Positions 6,713 to 15,423 of a stretch of DNA of 21,589 nt are shown here, in pieces. Numbering within the stretch: position 1 is the stretch's first letter; each line of letters opens with the position of its first letter. The stretch is from positions 1 through 21,589 of the forward strand of contig DAOVNI010000002.1 of the NCBI GenBank assembly GCA_030630315.1, in the 5' to 3' direction. The translations under genes and the position numbers were made by a program. Under the pieces are notes generated by a model. That model had not been told where the DNA came from and made no database searches. It worked only from the letters and a program-made list of their open reading frames with translations. The DNA comes from Phycisphaerae bacterium. GTDB taxonomy: Bacteria > Planctomycetota > Phycisphaerae > Sedimentisphaerales > Anaerobacaceae.

Positions 6713-8758
6713 TCAATTCGCTGCCGGCAGCTTTACGGTAAACGTACTTCCTTCTCCGGGTTTGCTGTCAACGGAGATTGAGCCCTTGTGGGCATCGACG
6801 ATAAATTTTGCAATGCTCAGGCCCAACCCACAGCCTTGGGCACGTCGTGATAAGCTGCGGTCAACCTGGTAAAACCTCTTAAATATCCTTTTGGCGGACC
6901 GGCGTGACATACCTACGCCGTTGTCAACAACGCTAAAACAAACCAGGCCATCTTCGGTAAAAACTCTCAACTCAATATGCTTGTCATCGTAAGAATACTT
7001 ATATGCATTATCCAGCAGGTTTACGAGCACCGTTACCATGGCATCGTGGTCGGCCGACACATCAGGCAAATCCTCGCTGATTTTCACTTCAAACTCACAT
7101 CGGCCCTCACTGAATTTGGTCTTAACTGCATCAGCAGCAGCATGGGCAATCGAAAATGGGCTCGTCTTGACCATCTCGAAGGCCTGTTTGTTCCTCTCCA
7201 TCCGCGAGAACGTCAGGAAGTTGTCAATCAATCCGCTAAGTCGTTTGTTTTCTTTGCAAATTAACTGCAGGTATTCGGTTGCTTGTTTTTGGTCCTTGTA
7301 GTTTCCTTCCAGCAGCGTGTCGGCCAGCACCCGCATCGAGGACAGAGGTGTTTTCAATTCGTGTGAAACGGTCGCTATAAAATCGTTCTTGAGTCGATTC
7401 AGCTTTATCTGTCTGCCAACCGCCTGCCCCGCAATGCCGCCAGCCGCCAGAATCAAAACAATAACAAGCACACCAGCCCAGATATAGATGGCGACCTCCC
7501 TGCTTGCCGCCTTCGTAAAAATGTCACTGTCCTTGAACCAAAGTTTGACTTGCCAGTCAGGCAAACTACTGCCAACAGCCAATGTAAGAAATGGGTTTTC
7601 TTCGGATTGTTCAGTACCACTAACGAATATTCCTTTATCATCCAATACGCGATACAAGACATCAGAGCCTCCGAAACTCTGCTCGAAAGCACCGAAATCC
7701 TTTCGTACCTCCTCGCCCAGCCTCACCAGCAAAAATGTTCTCCCTGCCGCCTCGCAGTATAAGCCGTAAACGTCACTGACCACATCCAGCCGATGCACGC
7801 TGCCGACCGCCCACTTCTTGAACGCCGCCGTGTTCGGATAATGCTCAGCAACCTCAACCGCCATTTGTTCCGCGGCCAAAAGCCACTTTGTTCTCTCAAT
7901 GCGGTTGTTCTTTTTGAACTCCTGAGCTTTTGGGCTTTTCTCGGCTATATCAATCGCCTTTTGCAGAATGAATATACGTGTCGCACAATCCATGGGCAAG
8001 AACAGACGCTGAGAATGTACGTCTTGACCATAATATGTTGCACTACGAATCAGCCTGCTAAGTTCCGCAGTATTTTGTTCATTAAGCTGCTGTTCCAGTG
8101 CTGCCACCATAACCCTTGCATGTGCGGCCAAAGACACCGATGCCGGTGACATCTCGCGACTCAAGCGGTCGTAGGCGGCATTGCGATAATACATTGTCAT
8201 GGCAAGGCTTATTCGGCCTCGACCAACTTCGCATCTGGCCTGGCCCAGCATCGCTTTCCGCCAGATATAGTCCTCCTGGGCCGAATCTGCAATCTGATCG
8301 TAGATTCTCCGCGCCTCCTTGAAATTTCTTTCGACAAACTCCAGCTTCCATGCAGATTCGAATTCCTCAGGAACGCTGGGCTGCTCTGTACCTGAGTCAA
8401 TGATGGGGTAAAGCAACCTTCCGGAGTCGTCGTACGTAATTAGTACACCTCCAGACCGGTCCGCGCCACCGGCATCGAGAACAAAAGACATGAAATTAGC
8501 CATTGGCTCTTCTTCCACTTTGTCTTCAACGAGATTTGCCCTGTCACGCCAAGTACGTTGGACCTGCGGAACGGCCCGCTCCAACTTTTCTGTGTACAGA
8601 TCAATAAGTTTCTGCTGAGCTGCTAATTGGACGTTTTTGACCGCCTGGCTCATAAACCAGAGAAGACAAACGGTGGGCAATATTACCGCTACCGCAAGCA
8701 GCAATATCACCCACCGCAACTGACCGGGATTACCACCCGTTTTGATTCCCTTATTCAT
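6713..8758 (-). CDS. Membrane sensor histidine kinase
   Basis: 681 residues. TM1 is ~15-37 and TM2 ~422-443. They flank an extracytoplasmic region of about 380 residues with helical, TPR-like character at ~130-220 (AWKLEFVERNFKEARRIYDQIA...ARCEVGRGRISLAMTMYYRNAA). The HisKA domain carries the phospho-acceptor H466 in VSHELKTPLSSM. The ATPase domain has the N box NLLDNAYKYS (~580-589), G1 DNGVGM (612-617), F box RIFKRFYQVD and G2 GCGLGLSIAK (642-651). All catalytic boxes look intact. It is the middle gene of a three-gene operon, starting 6 bases after the TPR protein stop and ending 10 bases before the response regulator. The ligand is unknown; the large sensory region beside a secreted partner suggests an envelope or wall signal. 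Confidence 0.93.
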   Translation of the reverse strand: MNKGIKTGGNPGQLRWVILLLAVAVILPTVCLLWFMSQAVKNVQLAAQQKLIDLYTEKLERAVPQVQRTWRDRANLVEDKVEEEPMANFMSFVLDAGGADRSGGVLITYDDSGRLLYPIIDSGTEQPSVPEEFESAWKLEFVERNFKEARRIYDQIADSAQEDYIWRKAMLGQARCEVGRGRISLAMTMYYRNAAYDRLSREMSPASVSLAAHARVMVAALEQQLNEQNTAELSRLIRSATYYGQDVHSQRLFLPMDCATRIFILQKAIDIAEKSPKAQEFKKNNRIERTKWLLAAEQMAVEVAEHYPNTAAFKKWAVGSVHRLDVVSDVYGLYCEAAGRTFLLVRLGEEVRKDFGAFEQSFGGSDVLYRVLDDKGIFVSGTEQSEENPFLTLAVGSSLPDWQVKLWFKDSDIFTKAASREVAIYIWAGVLVIVLILAAGGIAGQAVGRQIKLNRLKNDFIATVSHELKTPLSSMRVLADTLLEGNYKDQKQATEYLQLICKENKRLSGLIDNFLTFSRMERNKQAFEMVKTSPFSIAHAAADAVKTKFSEGRCEFEVKISEDLPDVSADHDAMVTVLVNLLDNAYKYSYDDKHIELRVFTEDGLVCFSVVDNGVGMSRRSAKRIFKRFYQVDRSLSRRAQGCGLGLSIAKFIVDAHKGSISVDSKPGEGSTFTVKLPAAN

Positions 8759-8764
8759 ATTTTG

Positions 8765-11263
8765 CTATTGCTGCTTTGCCGCTTTTGCCTTTTCCAATCC
8801 GGCCTTTGCATCCTTGTTATTCGGCTCGGCTTTGAGCCACATTTCGTAGTATTTAATCGCCTCGCCGTACTCTTTACGCTCCATACACGTCACCGCCAGG
8901 CCTTTTAACGCGCTTGCATTCGTGGGGTCCATTTCAAGCGCCTTCTTGAACACTTCCTTGGCCTTGTCAAATCTCTCAGACTTACGCAAGTCCCCGCCCC
9001 TCTCAGCTTTCCCAATCGTACGCAAGTCCCAGCCCATCTCAGCTATTGTATCCGCTAAACGCCTGCTATGCCTGGCAGCAATTTCCTGTTTCGCTGCATC
9101 ACCTCGGACCGGCGTCGCGACATCGAACGCCCCTGGGCTTTCGGCGGATTTCCAATACTCAATATGAACACCGGGCCTGTCGCCCATCTCTACGGAGAGG
9201 ACTTTCAATTCGTATTTGTCACCTTGGGCCGTCGTTACCAGGTACTGACAGGGAATTTCGCCGAGCAGGTAGTAAGCATTTCTTCCGCGAGCGATAAAGT
9301 CGGGTTCTGACGACAAAAGCTCACCTCCGCTTCGCAGCCGCATCCGCGTTCCGCGCAACCCAACAAGCCATAGCTGGCCCTTCGCCTTGTCGAAGTAAAG
9401 GTTCCCTTTTCCATCCGGTTTGCTTAAGTCGAGCACCTCTCCGCCCGGCTCGGAGTTTATAATCCTGCTGCTTGCAAGATCCAGAAGATCGTAAACAGTC
9501 GTGTCACACTCAGGTAGAAATACTTTATGGCTCGAAACACTCAATTGTGCAGTTTCTCCCTGCAGCATTTTATAGCGGAACATCTTCCTGTATTTTATTT
9601 TTGCCTGATCATTATCTAATGAAAGGACTTTTAATTCATATATATCACCTTCTTTTGTAGTAATCGTCCATTCAGCAGGCGTTTTTTTTATGATGTAGAT
9701 ATGGGTAGTATTATCAGTATGACTTTGGTCAGGCGTGTCGGAGTATTTTCCATTCGCTGTTTTTCGTGTTATTTTGGCACCGCGAAAACATACAAGCAAA
9801 TCCTTGCCCTCATCATCAAAGTAAGCAACATCGCCTTTGTTAAGTTTGTTAAAATATTGTTTGTCTTTGTTGCCTGGCAGCATCTTGCCTGTTGTAAGAT
9901 CAAGTACGACAGCTACCTTACCTTGTTGTATAACATCATCGGCATCAGGTAGAAAAACTATACGGCCTGCTGATTCTTTCTGCAGCATTTTATAGCGGAA
10001 CTGTACCATTTGCTTCGACTTATCAACGTCCAATATTTGCAAGATACCTAATCCGCTGTCACGTGTTCTAAAAGCAAACACTTGTTGATATTCGTCTTCC
10101 AAAAACATCGGTAAAGCGTAAGATACGTGCAGTCGGGGGTGCGAAGAATTCGCCGTAGTTTCCTGGCGAGCAGAATTGTTATTTACCATAAGTGCCCTCA
10201 GTTCAGTGGGACCAATCTTGTCCCAGACATAAGGAGGCATTGTTTTGACGGCCACATCAATACCAATCAAACCACCGTTCTTACCGGCTATTTCCGCAAC
10301 CGCATCTATACCCCTTCCCGACAGCCACTTCATCAAATCATGCCCAGGCATCTGCCGTGCTTGAGGCGGAATTTTTGAGAGTTTCCCAGTATCAAAATCA
10401 ATCGCGCATTCTTTCTCCGTCGTGGCGGGATGGTCAATATCATACAGTCCCACTACTTTCACCGGGCCGAAGCTATAGGCCGGCAGCTTCTCAAGCCACC
10501 AATAGATAGTACCTTTTTCTTGGTCGTATCGGCCAATCCGAATAACCGCCAGGTTCCCCTCACTGGTAAGGATTGCAACGAATTTGCTCTGGCCGGCGAA
10601 GATTCCTCTGGCGGTGCTTGTCCGAAGCACGGCAAGGGTATTGCGGGCCATTGAAATCGCATCTTCCCACTTTTCAGCAGCGCCGAGAGAAAGAAACCGT
10701 ACAGGCGACCTTGGTTTTACCATCAGCGCACCGCCGCCGTCATTGTCCCAGGTCACATCAAAAAGCCCCGGCCATTCATCTTTAAGCGGCGCAGTTACAC
10801 CTGTTTCCAAATCCAATCCGGTGTTGTCATAAATCTGAGTCTTAAAAGCAGGGACTTTTCCCGACTTGATTAGTTGCTCCACCGGGACTGGTTCCGCCGG
10901 ACCGAAGCCGGAGGCGGGTGGTTTTAGCTTCGCCAGATGTCTTTGGGCTTTTGCAACAAGTGCTTTCTGGCTGTGGAAATTTGAAATTATATTCTGAAAG
11001 TATTCAGCCGCTTTGCCCTTCTCGCCCTTTTTCAGATAGCACATGCCAATTCGATAGGTGGCTTGGGCGGCGGCCCGTTGCGTTTCTTTTGCCTCGACAA
11101 TCACCTGCTCGTAGATTTTGATTGCAGCGTCGAGGTCACCTTCGATCTCCTCGGCGTACAGCCCTTCCTGCAGCAGAACACTTGCAGATTTGGCTGGAGC
11201 GGCTGAGGCAGGCAGGCCAACGGCCAACAAAAAGATGATTGTGATGTTCTTCAACCTTTCCAT
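8765..11263 (-). CDS. Secreted TPR / repeated beta-domain protein of a two-component operon
   Basis: About 832 residues. AAGGAG (11271-11276) lies only 1 base from the ATG at 11269 but 7 bases from the ATG at 11263, so I prefer 11263. In the 834-residue numbering: signal peptide (NITIIFLLAVGLPASAAPA, ~8-26), N-terminal TPR (~29-115, with DLDAAIKIYEQVI and ATYRIGMCYLKKGEKGKAAEYFQ), a central region of unknown fold, then two related ~130-residue beta units (~423-551 and ~563-702). Each beta unit starts with FRYKMLQ and ends with TTxxGDxYELKVLS. Two C-terminal TPRs follow (~765-830, with EVFKKALEMDPTNASALKGLA). It probably sits outside the cytoplasm beside the kinase sensor domain as a ligand-binding or assembly partner, but no enzyme motif is visible. 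First gene of the operon. Confidence 0.8.
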   Translation of the reverse strand: MERLKNITIIFLLAVGLPASAAPAKSASVLLQEGLYAEEIEGDLDAAIKIYEQVIVEAKETQRAAAQATYRIGMCYLKKGEKGKAAEYFQNIISNFHSQKALVAKAQRHLAKLKPPASGFGPAEPVPVEQLIKSGKVPAFKTQIYDNTGLDLETGVTAPLKDEWPGLFDVTWDNDGGGALMVKPRSPVRFLSLGAAEKWEDAISMARNTLAVLRTSTARGIFAGQSKFVAILTSEGNLAVIRIGRYDQEKGTIYWWLEKLPAYSFGPVKVVGLYDIDHPATTEKECAIDFDTGKLSKIPPQARQMPGHDLMKWLSGRGIDAVAEIAGKNGGLIGIDVAVKTMPPYVWDKIGPTELRALMVNNNSARQETTANSSHPRLHVSYALPMFLEDEYQQVFAFRTRDSGLGILQILDVDKSKQMVQFRYKMLQKESAGRIVFLPDADDVIQQGKVAVVLDLTTGKMLPGNKDKQYFNKLNKGDVAYFDDEGKDLLVCFRGAKITRKTANGKYSDTPDQSHTDNTTHIYIIKKTPAEWTITTKEGDIYELKVLSLDNDQAKIKYRKMFRYKMLQGETAQLSVSSHKVFLPECDTTVYDLLDLASSRIINSEPGGEVLDLSKPDGKGNLYFDKAKGQLWLVGLRGTRMRLRSGGELLSSEPDFIARGRNAYYLLGEIPCQYLVTTAQGDKYELKVLSVEMGDRPGVHIEYWKSAESPGAFDVATPVRGDAAKQEIAARHSRRLADTIAEMGWDLRTIGKAERGGDLRKSERFDKAKEVFKKALEMDPTNASALKGLAVTCMERKEYGEAIKYYEMWLKAEPNNKDAKAGLEKAKAAKQQ
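9557..10003. repeat. Internal 21-bp identity marking the domain duplication
   Basis: A 21-base string beginning TGCAGCATTTT occurs at about 9561 and again at about 9981. It encodes the FRYKMLQ segment that opens each of the two beta units of the secreted TPR protein. The flanking protein similarity is lower, so the duplication is old but this segment is conserved. Confidence 0.75.
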
Positions 11264-11270
11264 AATCATG

Positions 11271-11276
11271 CTCCTT
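11271..11276 (-). promoter_or_regulatory. Ribosome binding site deciding the TPR-protein start
   Basis: On the minus strand AAGGAG is followed by C, then ATG at 11269 and a second ATG at 11263. Spacing of 7 bases favours the second ATG. Confidence 0.7.
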
Positions 11277-11321
11277 TCAAATAGATTAACAAAAAAACGA
11301 TTACTTTAACAGGAGCAATTA

Positions 11322-11371
11322 TGACAACTAAGTGTTACCGTTTTGTTACGGGTATGTTATTTTTTTGTGAT
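11322..11371. promoter_or_regulatory. Five hexamers phased at exactly 11 bp, candidate operator
   Basis: TGACAA (11322), TGTTAC (11333), TGTTAC (11344), TGTTAT (11355) and TGTGAT (11366) start at exact 11-base steps. This is the geometry of tandem PhoB/OmpR-type binding sites, and the TGT-A core resembles the Pho-box half-site TGTCA. The array lies about 55 bases upstream of the first gene of the operon that encodes a PhoB-like regulator. Autoregulation is an inference. Confidence 0.6.
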
Positions 11372-11634
11372 TTTTTGCCATTTCTATAAATTTTTTACGA
11401 GGGCTTTTCAGGCCGACCGCAAGACACTGGGCCAAATCCGGAACAACAATAAGCCAGCCTCACCTTTTTCACAAAGGAGAGTGAACACGTCAGAAATCAT
11501 CGTTCGTAAATATCGAAGATCCGGCCCCTGCAAGTCCGGCCCCGGGACGGATTGGACGGAATGCGTGGCAATCTCATGTTTAGCCACACAAATTTATTTG
11601 AGAGTTTATGCTCCTATCACATTCACTTTGGGCG

Positions 11635-14600
11635 CTACATTGGTGGTGGCCACCCTCCAATACCGGTCGTAAAGCTCCAGACTGTACCGGTGGTTGTCCC
11701 ACCGGCATTGACTTCATCGATACGCCAGTAGTACGTGGTATTTGGAAGCATTGTGCCGGGATCGAAAGTCGTAGCAGTCTGGTTGTGTATGAACGGTGGC
11801 AGACTCGTCGTGCCAAAGTACACATCGTGCGACACGGCATTAGAACCGGCTGTCCAACTCAAATTGGTATTCCCATCGACACCTGTCGCCCCATTCGCTG
11901 GATTCGGATTGCTTGCCTGACCAGGCGGCGAGAGTTCGACCACCGTGATTCCCACGGCCGGCGAGGTCGCCGCCGCTCCATCGTTGTCCGTCGCCTTCGC
12001 AGTGAGACTGTAGGTACTCGCCGGGTGCTCATACCAATTGGTTTTCCAGCCGTCAGAGCCATCTACATCTTCGCCGATTTTGCTCCCGTTGGCAAAGAAT
12101 TCCACCTTCACCACCGAACCGTCAACGTCCCACGCATTTGCCTCGATTTCAATCGTCTGGTAGCTACCGAACACGGCCTCATCCTGCGGGTTCGTAATAT
12201 TCACATTCGGTGGCTGGTTCAATACGGGCGGCTCCGGCTCATAGCCCAGTGCACTCAGCGCATCTTCCAGCTTTTCAATACTTTTTTCCAGTGCATCTAT
12301 GGACTGCTCCTCGTGCTGTGTCGCAGAATGAATCTTCTGCTTCGCTGTAACTATGTCGCCCTTATTCAAATCACCGTAATCCCCGCTTACAAGCCATTCC
12401 TCAAGCGCTTCGTACGCCGTCCATTCTTCAGCTAAAGCCGCCAGTAATCCTTCAAGCATAGCTAATTTGCGTTCGAGTGCACGGTCGACAGCCAGTGTGG
12501 CAATCTGATACGGAGTACAAATACCTACCGGCGCATCGGATTCTACCCACGCCGGGTCACTGCTATCGGCCTCTGGCGTTGAACCCAATTGCCCATCATT
12601 GCCATTGCCGGAGAGGTCATATACAATCTGCCCCTCGCCCTCATCAAAGTCCCAGTAACCTACCAGCCCCGGCTCATCACCAGCCAGCCGCCTGTGCATA
12701 TTTGCCCAAATTTCTTCAGCAGATAAAGCCCTGTTGTAGATAGCAACTTCGTCAATAAAACCATCGAAGATCGGGTAACCCGCATGTAAACGCCCGATTC
12801 TTAATGTATTGGTATTGTGAGTTGCCACGTAAGGAATAGTCATAGTTTTGCTGTTATCTAAGTTACCATTTATAAATAGCTTAACATTGTTATTGCTAGC
12901 AAAGACTATAGCAAAATGATACCATTTGTTTGTTTGTAGGTTTGTACTAGAAGTTAATTTCTCATATGTCGATGAGTTTGCCCACTCAAAAGCCAGTTTT
13001 AAGTTACTTTGTGTCCATATCCCAATATAGGGTTTGGTGGCATATGCTTTGGACAATATACCGCGAGATCCGGCAGTCAAAATATTGGAATACAACCACC
13101 CCTCAATTGAAATCTCGTTTGAGTTAAAGACATCGCTATGAGGTACTTCGACATAATCATCCACACCATCAAACTCTAAAGCACTGCCACTTGGGCAGAT
13201 GGCAAAAATATTAATTTGCTTTTCTGCTTCGACAGTGACGTCCCCTTTGGTGTAACTGGCTAATATTGTCGCCGACTGGTGTGTAACAATATCTTTCGTT
13301 CTCAGCACACCATTCCCATCAATATTAGCTGCCGTATTCGGCTCAACCGACCAGTTCACTAATCCCGTCACATCTGCTGTGCTGTTATTGTCAAAGTGCA
13401 AAACGGCTTTATAACCGACGCTGAAGTTCTCCGCCACCTCATTCGGCCCGACTATTTCAAGACCAACCAGCGCAAAAATATGAATTGCTTTCTGACCTTC
13501 GATAGTAACAACACCCTCGGTATAACTAGCCCGTATTGTCGCCGACTGACCCTCAACAATATCCTTCGTTGTCAGCACTCCATAATCGTCTATGCTCGCG
13601 TATGTATTTGGCTCAACCGACCAGTTCACTAATCCCGTCACATCTGCTGTGCTGTTATTGTCAAAGTGCAAAACGGCTTTATAACTCGCACTGAAATTCT
13701 CCGCCACCTCATTCGGCCCGACTATCTCAAGCCCAACCAACATCCCTGGTTTGTACTCATCGGCCCCGATATCAACGCGGCCTCCCATTACACGAGGTTC
13801 ACCATCAATATCAGTCTGTCTACTATAGCCTCCTGTCGGATCGCCGGCGTTTATGCAGGGCGAACCAGCCGATAGGTGATAGCCATCTGGTGCCAGTAAT
13901 GGAGCGCTACCAACGCTACCCTCAATACAGCAGCAGCTGATTACAGGGTTTGGTAATTTAACCTGAGCTATATACCCTCCCCCTCCTTGGAATGTATTGC
14001 CCCAAAGTATACAATTAGTCAGAGTAGTCTTACCAGTGCTGTCACAATAAACTCCACCCCCGCCGAAACGGTTGTTGGCAAAATTATCCACAAATGTACA
14101 ATTGGTCATGATTGGACCTTGACTGCTTCCATATACTGCGCTTGTGTGCAACCCACCTCCCCCCTGGGCGACGTTGTTCTGGAATAGGCAGTTGATTATT
14201 TTCGGTTTGCTACCTCTACTCATTATTGCGCCACCTTTCCAGCCGGATATATTCTCTCGGAATATGCAATTTGTGATCACTGGACTACTGTAATCACAAT
14301 AAATAGCTCCACCGTGCATGCGTATATATTTACCGATTTGCTCCTTTGGTGCATAGCCATTAGTGATAGTTAGGCCAGACAAGACCGAATCAGGTCCTTC
14401 ACCAGAGTGAAAATAGAATCCTCTATGGGAATCTGATTCTGTGCCCTCACAATTGATAATACAAGTTTCAGGGCCATTCAGACTTCTAACAGTAATGGCC
14501 TTGCCGAGAAAATCAATATCTCGGTTGCCAAGGCCTTTGTAGGTGCCATCGGCAACGATAACTGTGTCGCCATGAGTAGCTGCATTGATTGCCGCTTGAA

Positions 14601-14733
14601 TGTTATTGAAATATGCAGGACCATCGTCATCAACGGTGATGGTCTGTCCCGCAAGGGTCGTGCACACCATTCCCAGCAAAAATACCGACATTACCAAGTA
14701 GCTTTTTAGATCTGTTTTAGTTCTCATTTTCAA
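11635..14733 (-). CDS. Large secreted beta-helix / Ig-like / LamG / Fn3 protein
   Basis: 1032 residues. Signal peptide at ~1-29 (LVMSVFLLGMVCTTLAGQ). Residues ~31-325 are a right-handed parallel beta-helix with repeated ITNCIFxxN-type turns, closing with RVDIGADEY. Two near-identical 90-residue Ig-like units follow at ~333-422 and ~423-512 (VGLEIVGPNEVAENFS...). Then come a LamG/concanavalin-like domain at ~517-735 (ALEFDGVDDYVEVPHS...GFIDEVAIYNRALSAEEI), a charged helical segment at ~745-830, a Big/cadherin-like domain at ~838-932 (VNITNPQDEAVF...), and an Fn3 domain to the end. It probably binds or processes polysaccharide at the cell surface or outside the cell. No catalytic residues or C-terminal sorting signal are visible, and it ends abruptly after Fn3 in GGWPPPM. 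AAGGAG lies 6 bases before the ATG. It has its own promoter and a long leader. Confidence 0.85.
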   Translation of the reverse strand: MKMRTKTDLKSYLVMSVFLLGMVCTTLAGQTITVDDDGPAYFNNIQAAINAATHGDTVIVADGTYKGLGNRDIDFLGKAITVRSLNGPETCIINCEGTESDSHRGFYFHSGEGPDSVLSGLTITNGYAPKEQIGKYIRMHGGAIYCDYSSPVITNCIFRENISGWKGGAIMSRGSKPKIINCLFQNNVAQGGGGLHTSAVYGSSQGPIMTNCTFVDNFANNRFGGGGVYCDSTGKTTLTNCILWGNTFQGGGGYIAQVKLPNPVISCCCIEGSVGSAPLLAPDGYHLSAGSPCINAGDPTGGYSRQTDIDGEPRVMGGRVDIGADEYKPGMLVGLEIVGPNEVAENFSASYKAVLHFDNNSTADVTGLVNWSVEPNTYASIDDYGVLTTKDIVEGQSATIRASYTEGVVTIEGQKAIHIFALVGLEIVGPNEVAENFSVGYKAVLHFDNNSTADVTGLVNWSVEPNTAANIDGNGVLRTKDIVTHQSATILASYTKGDVTVEAEKQINIFAICPSGSALEFDGVDDYVEVPHSDVFNSNEISIEGWLYSNILTAGSRGILSKAYATKPYIGIWTQSNLKLAFEWANSSTYEKLTSSTNLQTNKWYHFAIVFASNNNVKLFINGNLDNSKTMTIPYVATHNTNTLRIGRLHAGYPIFDGFIDEVAIYNRALSAEEIWANMHRRLAGDEPGLVGYWDFDEGEGQIVYDLSGNGNDGQLGSTPEADSSDPAWVESDAPVGICTPYQIATLAVDRALERKLAMLEGLLAALAEEWTAYEALEEWLVSGDYGDLNKGDIVTAKQKIHSATQHEEQSIDALEKSIEKLEDALSALGYEPEPPVLNQPPNVNITNPQDEAVFGSYQTIEIEANAWDVDGSVVKVEFFANGSKIGEDVDGSDGWKTNWYEHPASTYSLTAKATDNDGAAATSPAVGITVVELSPPGQASNPNPANGATGVDGNTNLSWTAGSNAVSHDVYFGTTSLPPFIHNQTATTFDPGTMLPNTTYYWRIDEVNAGGTTTGTVWSFTTGIGGWPPPM
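13340..13685. repeat. 76-bp identical direct repeat in the Ig-like domains
   Basis: Positions 13340-13415 and 13610-13685 are identical over 76 bp, 270 bp apart (90 codons). They lie within the duplicated Ig-like units, which are less alike at either side. Confidence 0.92.
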
Positions 14734-14764
14734 CTCCTTCTCAAAAAATTGTTAATATTCAAAG

Positions 14765-14805
14765 TCCCGTAACAACACCCGTTCAGGGTGTTTGTTGTTA
14801 TGGGA
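14765..14805 (-). promoter_or_regulatory. Hairpin in the leader of the secreted-protein gene
   Basis: Read on the minus strand, TCCC-A-TAACA-ACAA-ACACCC, loop TGAAC, then GGGTGT-TGTTA-C-GGGA folds into about 15 base pairs with one A/C mismatch and a 4-base bulge. It lies 31-72 bases before the ATG. No U-run follows, so it is not a standard terminator. It may stabilise the mRNA or bind a regulator. Confidence 0.65.
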
Positions 14806-14907
14806 TAGCGCACCGATACCCTCTTATCATAACTTACCGGAATAGGTGCGTTACACTTGCATTTGACCTCCGAATCCGGCCTTTAGAAATCCGCTAAATG
14901 TAATTTC

Positions 14908-14935
14908 ATTATATACTTTTTTAAGTTGTCAACAA
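14908..14935 (-). promoter_or_regulatory. Candidate promoter of the secreted-protein gene
   Basis: A perfect TATAAT (14913-14908) lies 16 bases after TTGTTG (14935-14930) on the minus strand. A better TTGACA is present at 14932-14927, but only 13 bases away. Transcription from here would give a leader of about 165 bases that contains the hairpin. Confidence 0.5.
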
Positions 14936-15097
14936 ATAAAAAATAGGCAAAATTTTATTTTTTTCACCAAAATACCGTAATACTGCGTGTCTATCCTGAG
15001 CCAAATCAAAATCAGCTTGCCACGCCTGCCCGAGTCCCTGCATGTTGTAGCCTGCCCCAGCAAGTCTCAGGCAGGGGGCAGGGATCCAGCTATTTAT

Positions 15098-15117
15098 GTG
15101 CTTATAAAGCACTTTTT
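15098..15117 (+). terminator. Terminator-like hairpin without an upstream gene
   Basis: GTGCTT-ATA-AAGCAC forms a perfect 6-bp stem followed by five Ts on the plus strand. No gene on this strand lies upstream within this spacer. It could end an unseen small RNA or be a remnant. Confidence 0.4.
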
Positions 15118-15133
15118 GGCCGTTTTTTTGTCC

Positions 15134-15200
15134 CTTTTGTGCATTTTGTGCCTTTTCGTGGCAATAAATCCGCGCCAATCTGCGTTAATCTGCGTCTAAT
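15134..15200. repeat. Degenerate ~10-bp tandem repeats
   Basis: On the minus strand ACGCAGATTA, ACGCAGATTG and GCGCGGATTT are consecutive 10-bp units, followed after a few bases by CACGAAAAGG, CACAAAATG and CACAAAAGGG. Two different units share a 9-10 bp period. Confidence 0.7.
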
Positions 15201-15423
15201 TTTTTTACTAATTCGGTTTTGTGGAGTGTTAAGATAGGTAAGATTTTATGGAAAAATCAATCAAAAGTGCAGCACCCTAAAAGCAAAAATCGGAAAATTG
15301 AAAATTTTTTTAACTCCTTTTCTGACAACGAGTTACTCCTGCCAATCCTGTCAAAAACACACCAAATTTCGACTCAAACGCGCATGTTCGCCCAATTATA
15401 GAGGCGCGTTGTTTTACCGCCGA

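Larger units (their letters stand above)
11270..11634. other. Intergenic region upstream of the two-component operon
   Basis: 365 bases. The part near the operon (11271-11380) holds the ribosome binding site, weak -10-like elements (for example TAAAGT read on the minus strand at 11308-11303) and the five phased hexamers. The part nearer the large secreted gene contains the 16-mer at 11508-11523 shared with the gspE-gspF gap, a duplicated TCCGGCCCC, and a GTGGC/GCCAC pair near 11562-11585. No strong terminator is visible for the gene ending at 11635. Confidence 0.55.

Noticed and set aside
14805..14901. Riboswitch in the leader of the secreted-protein gene
   Set aside because: A CGCACC/GGTGCG pair is present, but no conserved core of the c-di-GMP, cobalamin or other riboswitches I know could be matched.
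14921..15178. An 85-codon minus-strand frame
   Set aside because: It covers inverted repeats and 10-bp repeats, has no ribosome binding site and no recognisable protein features.
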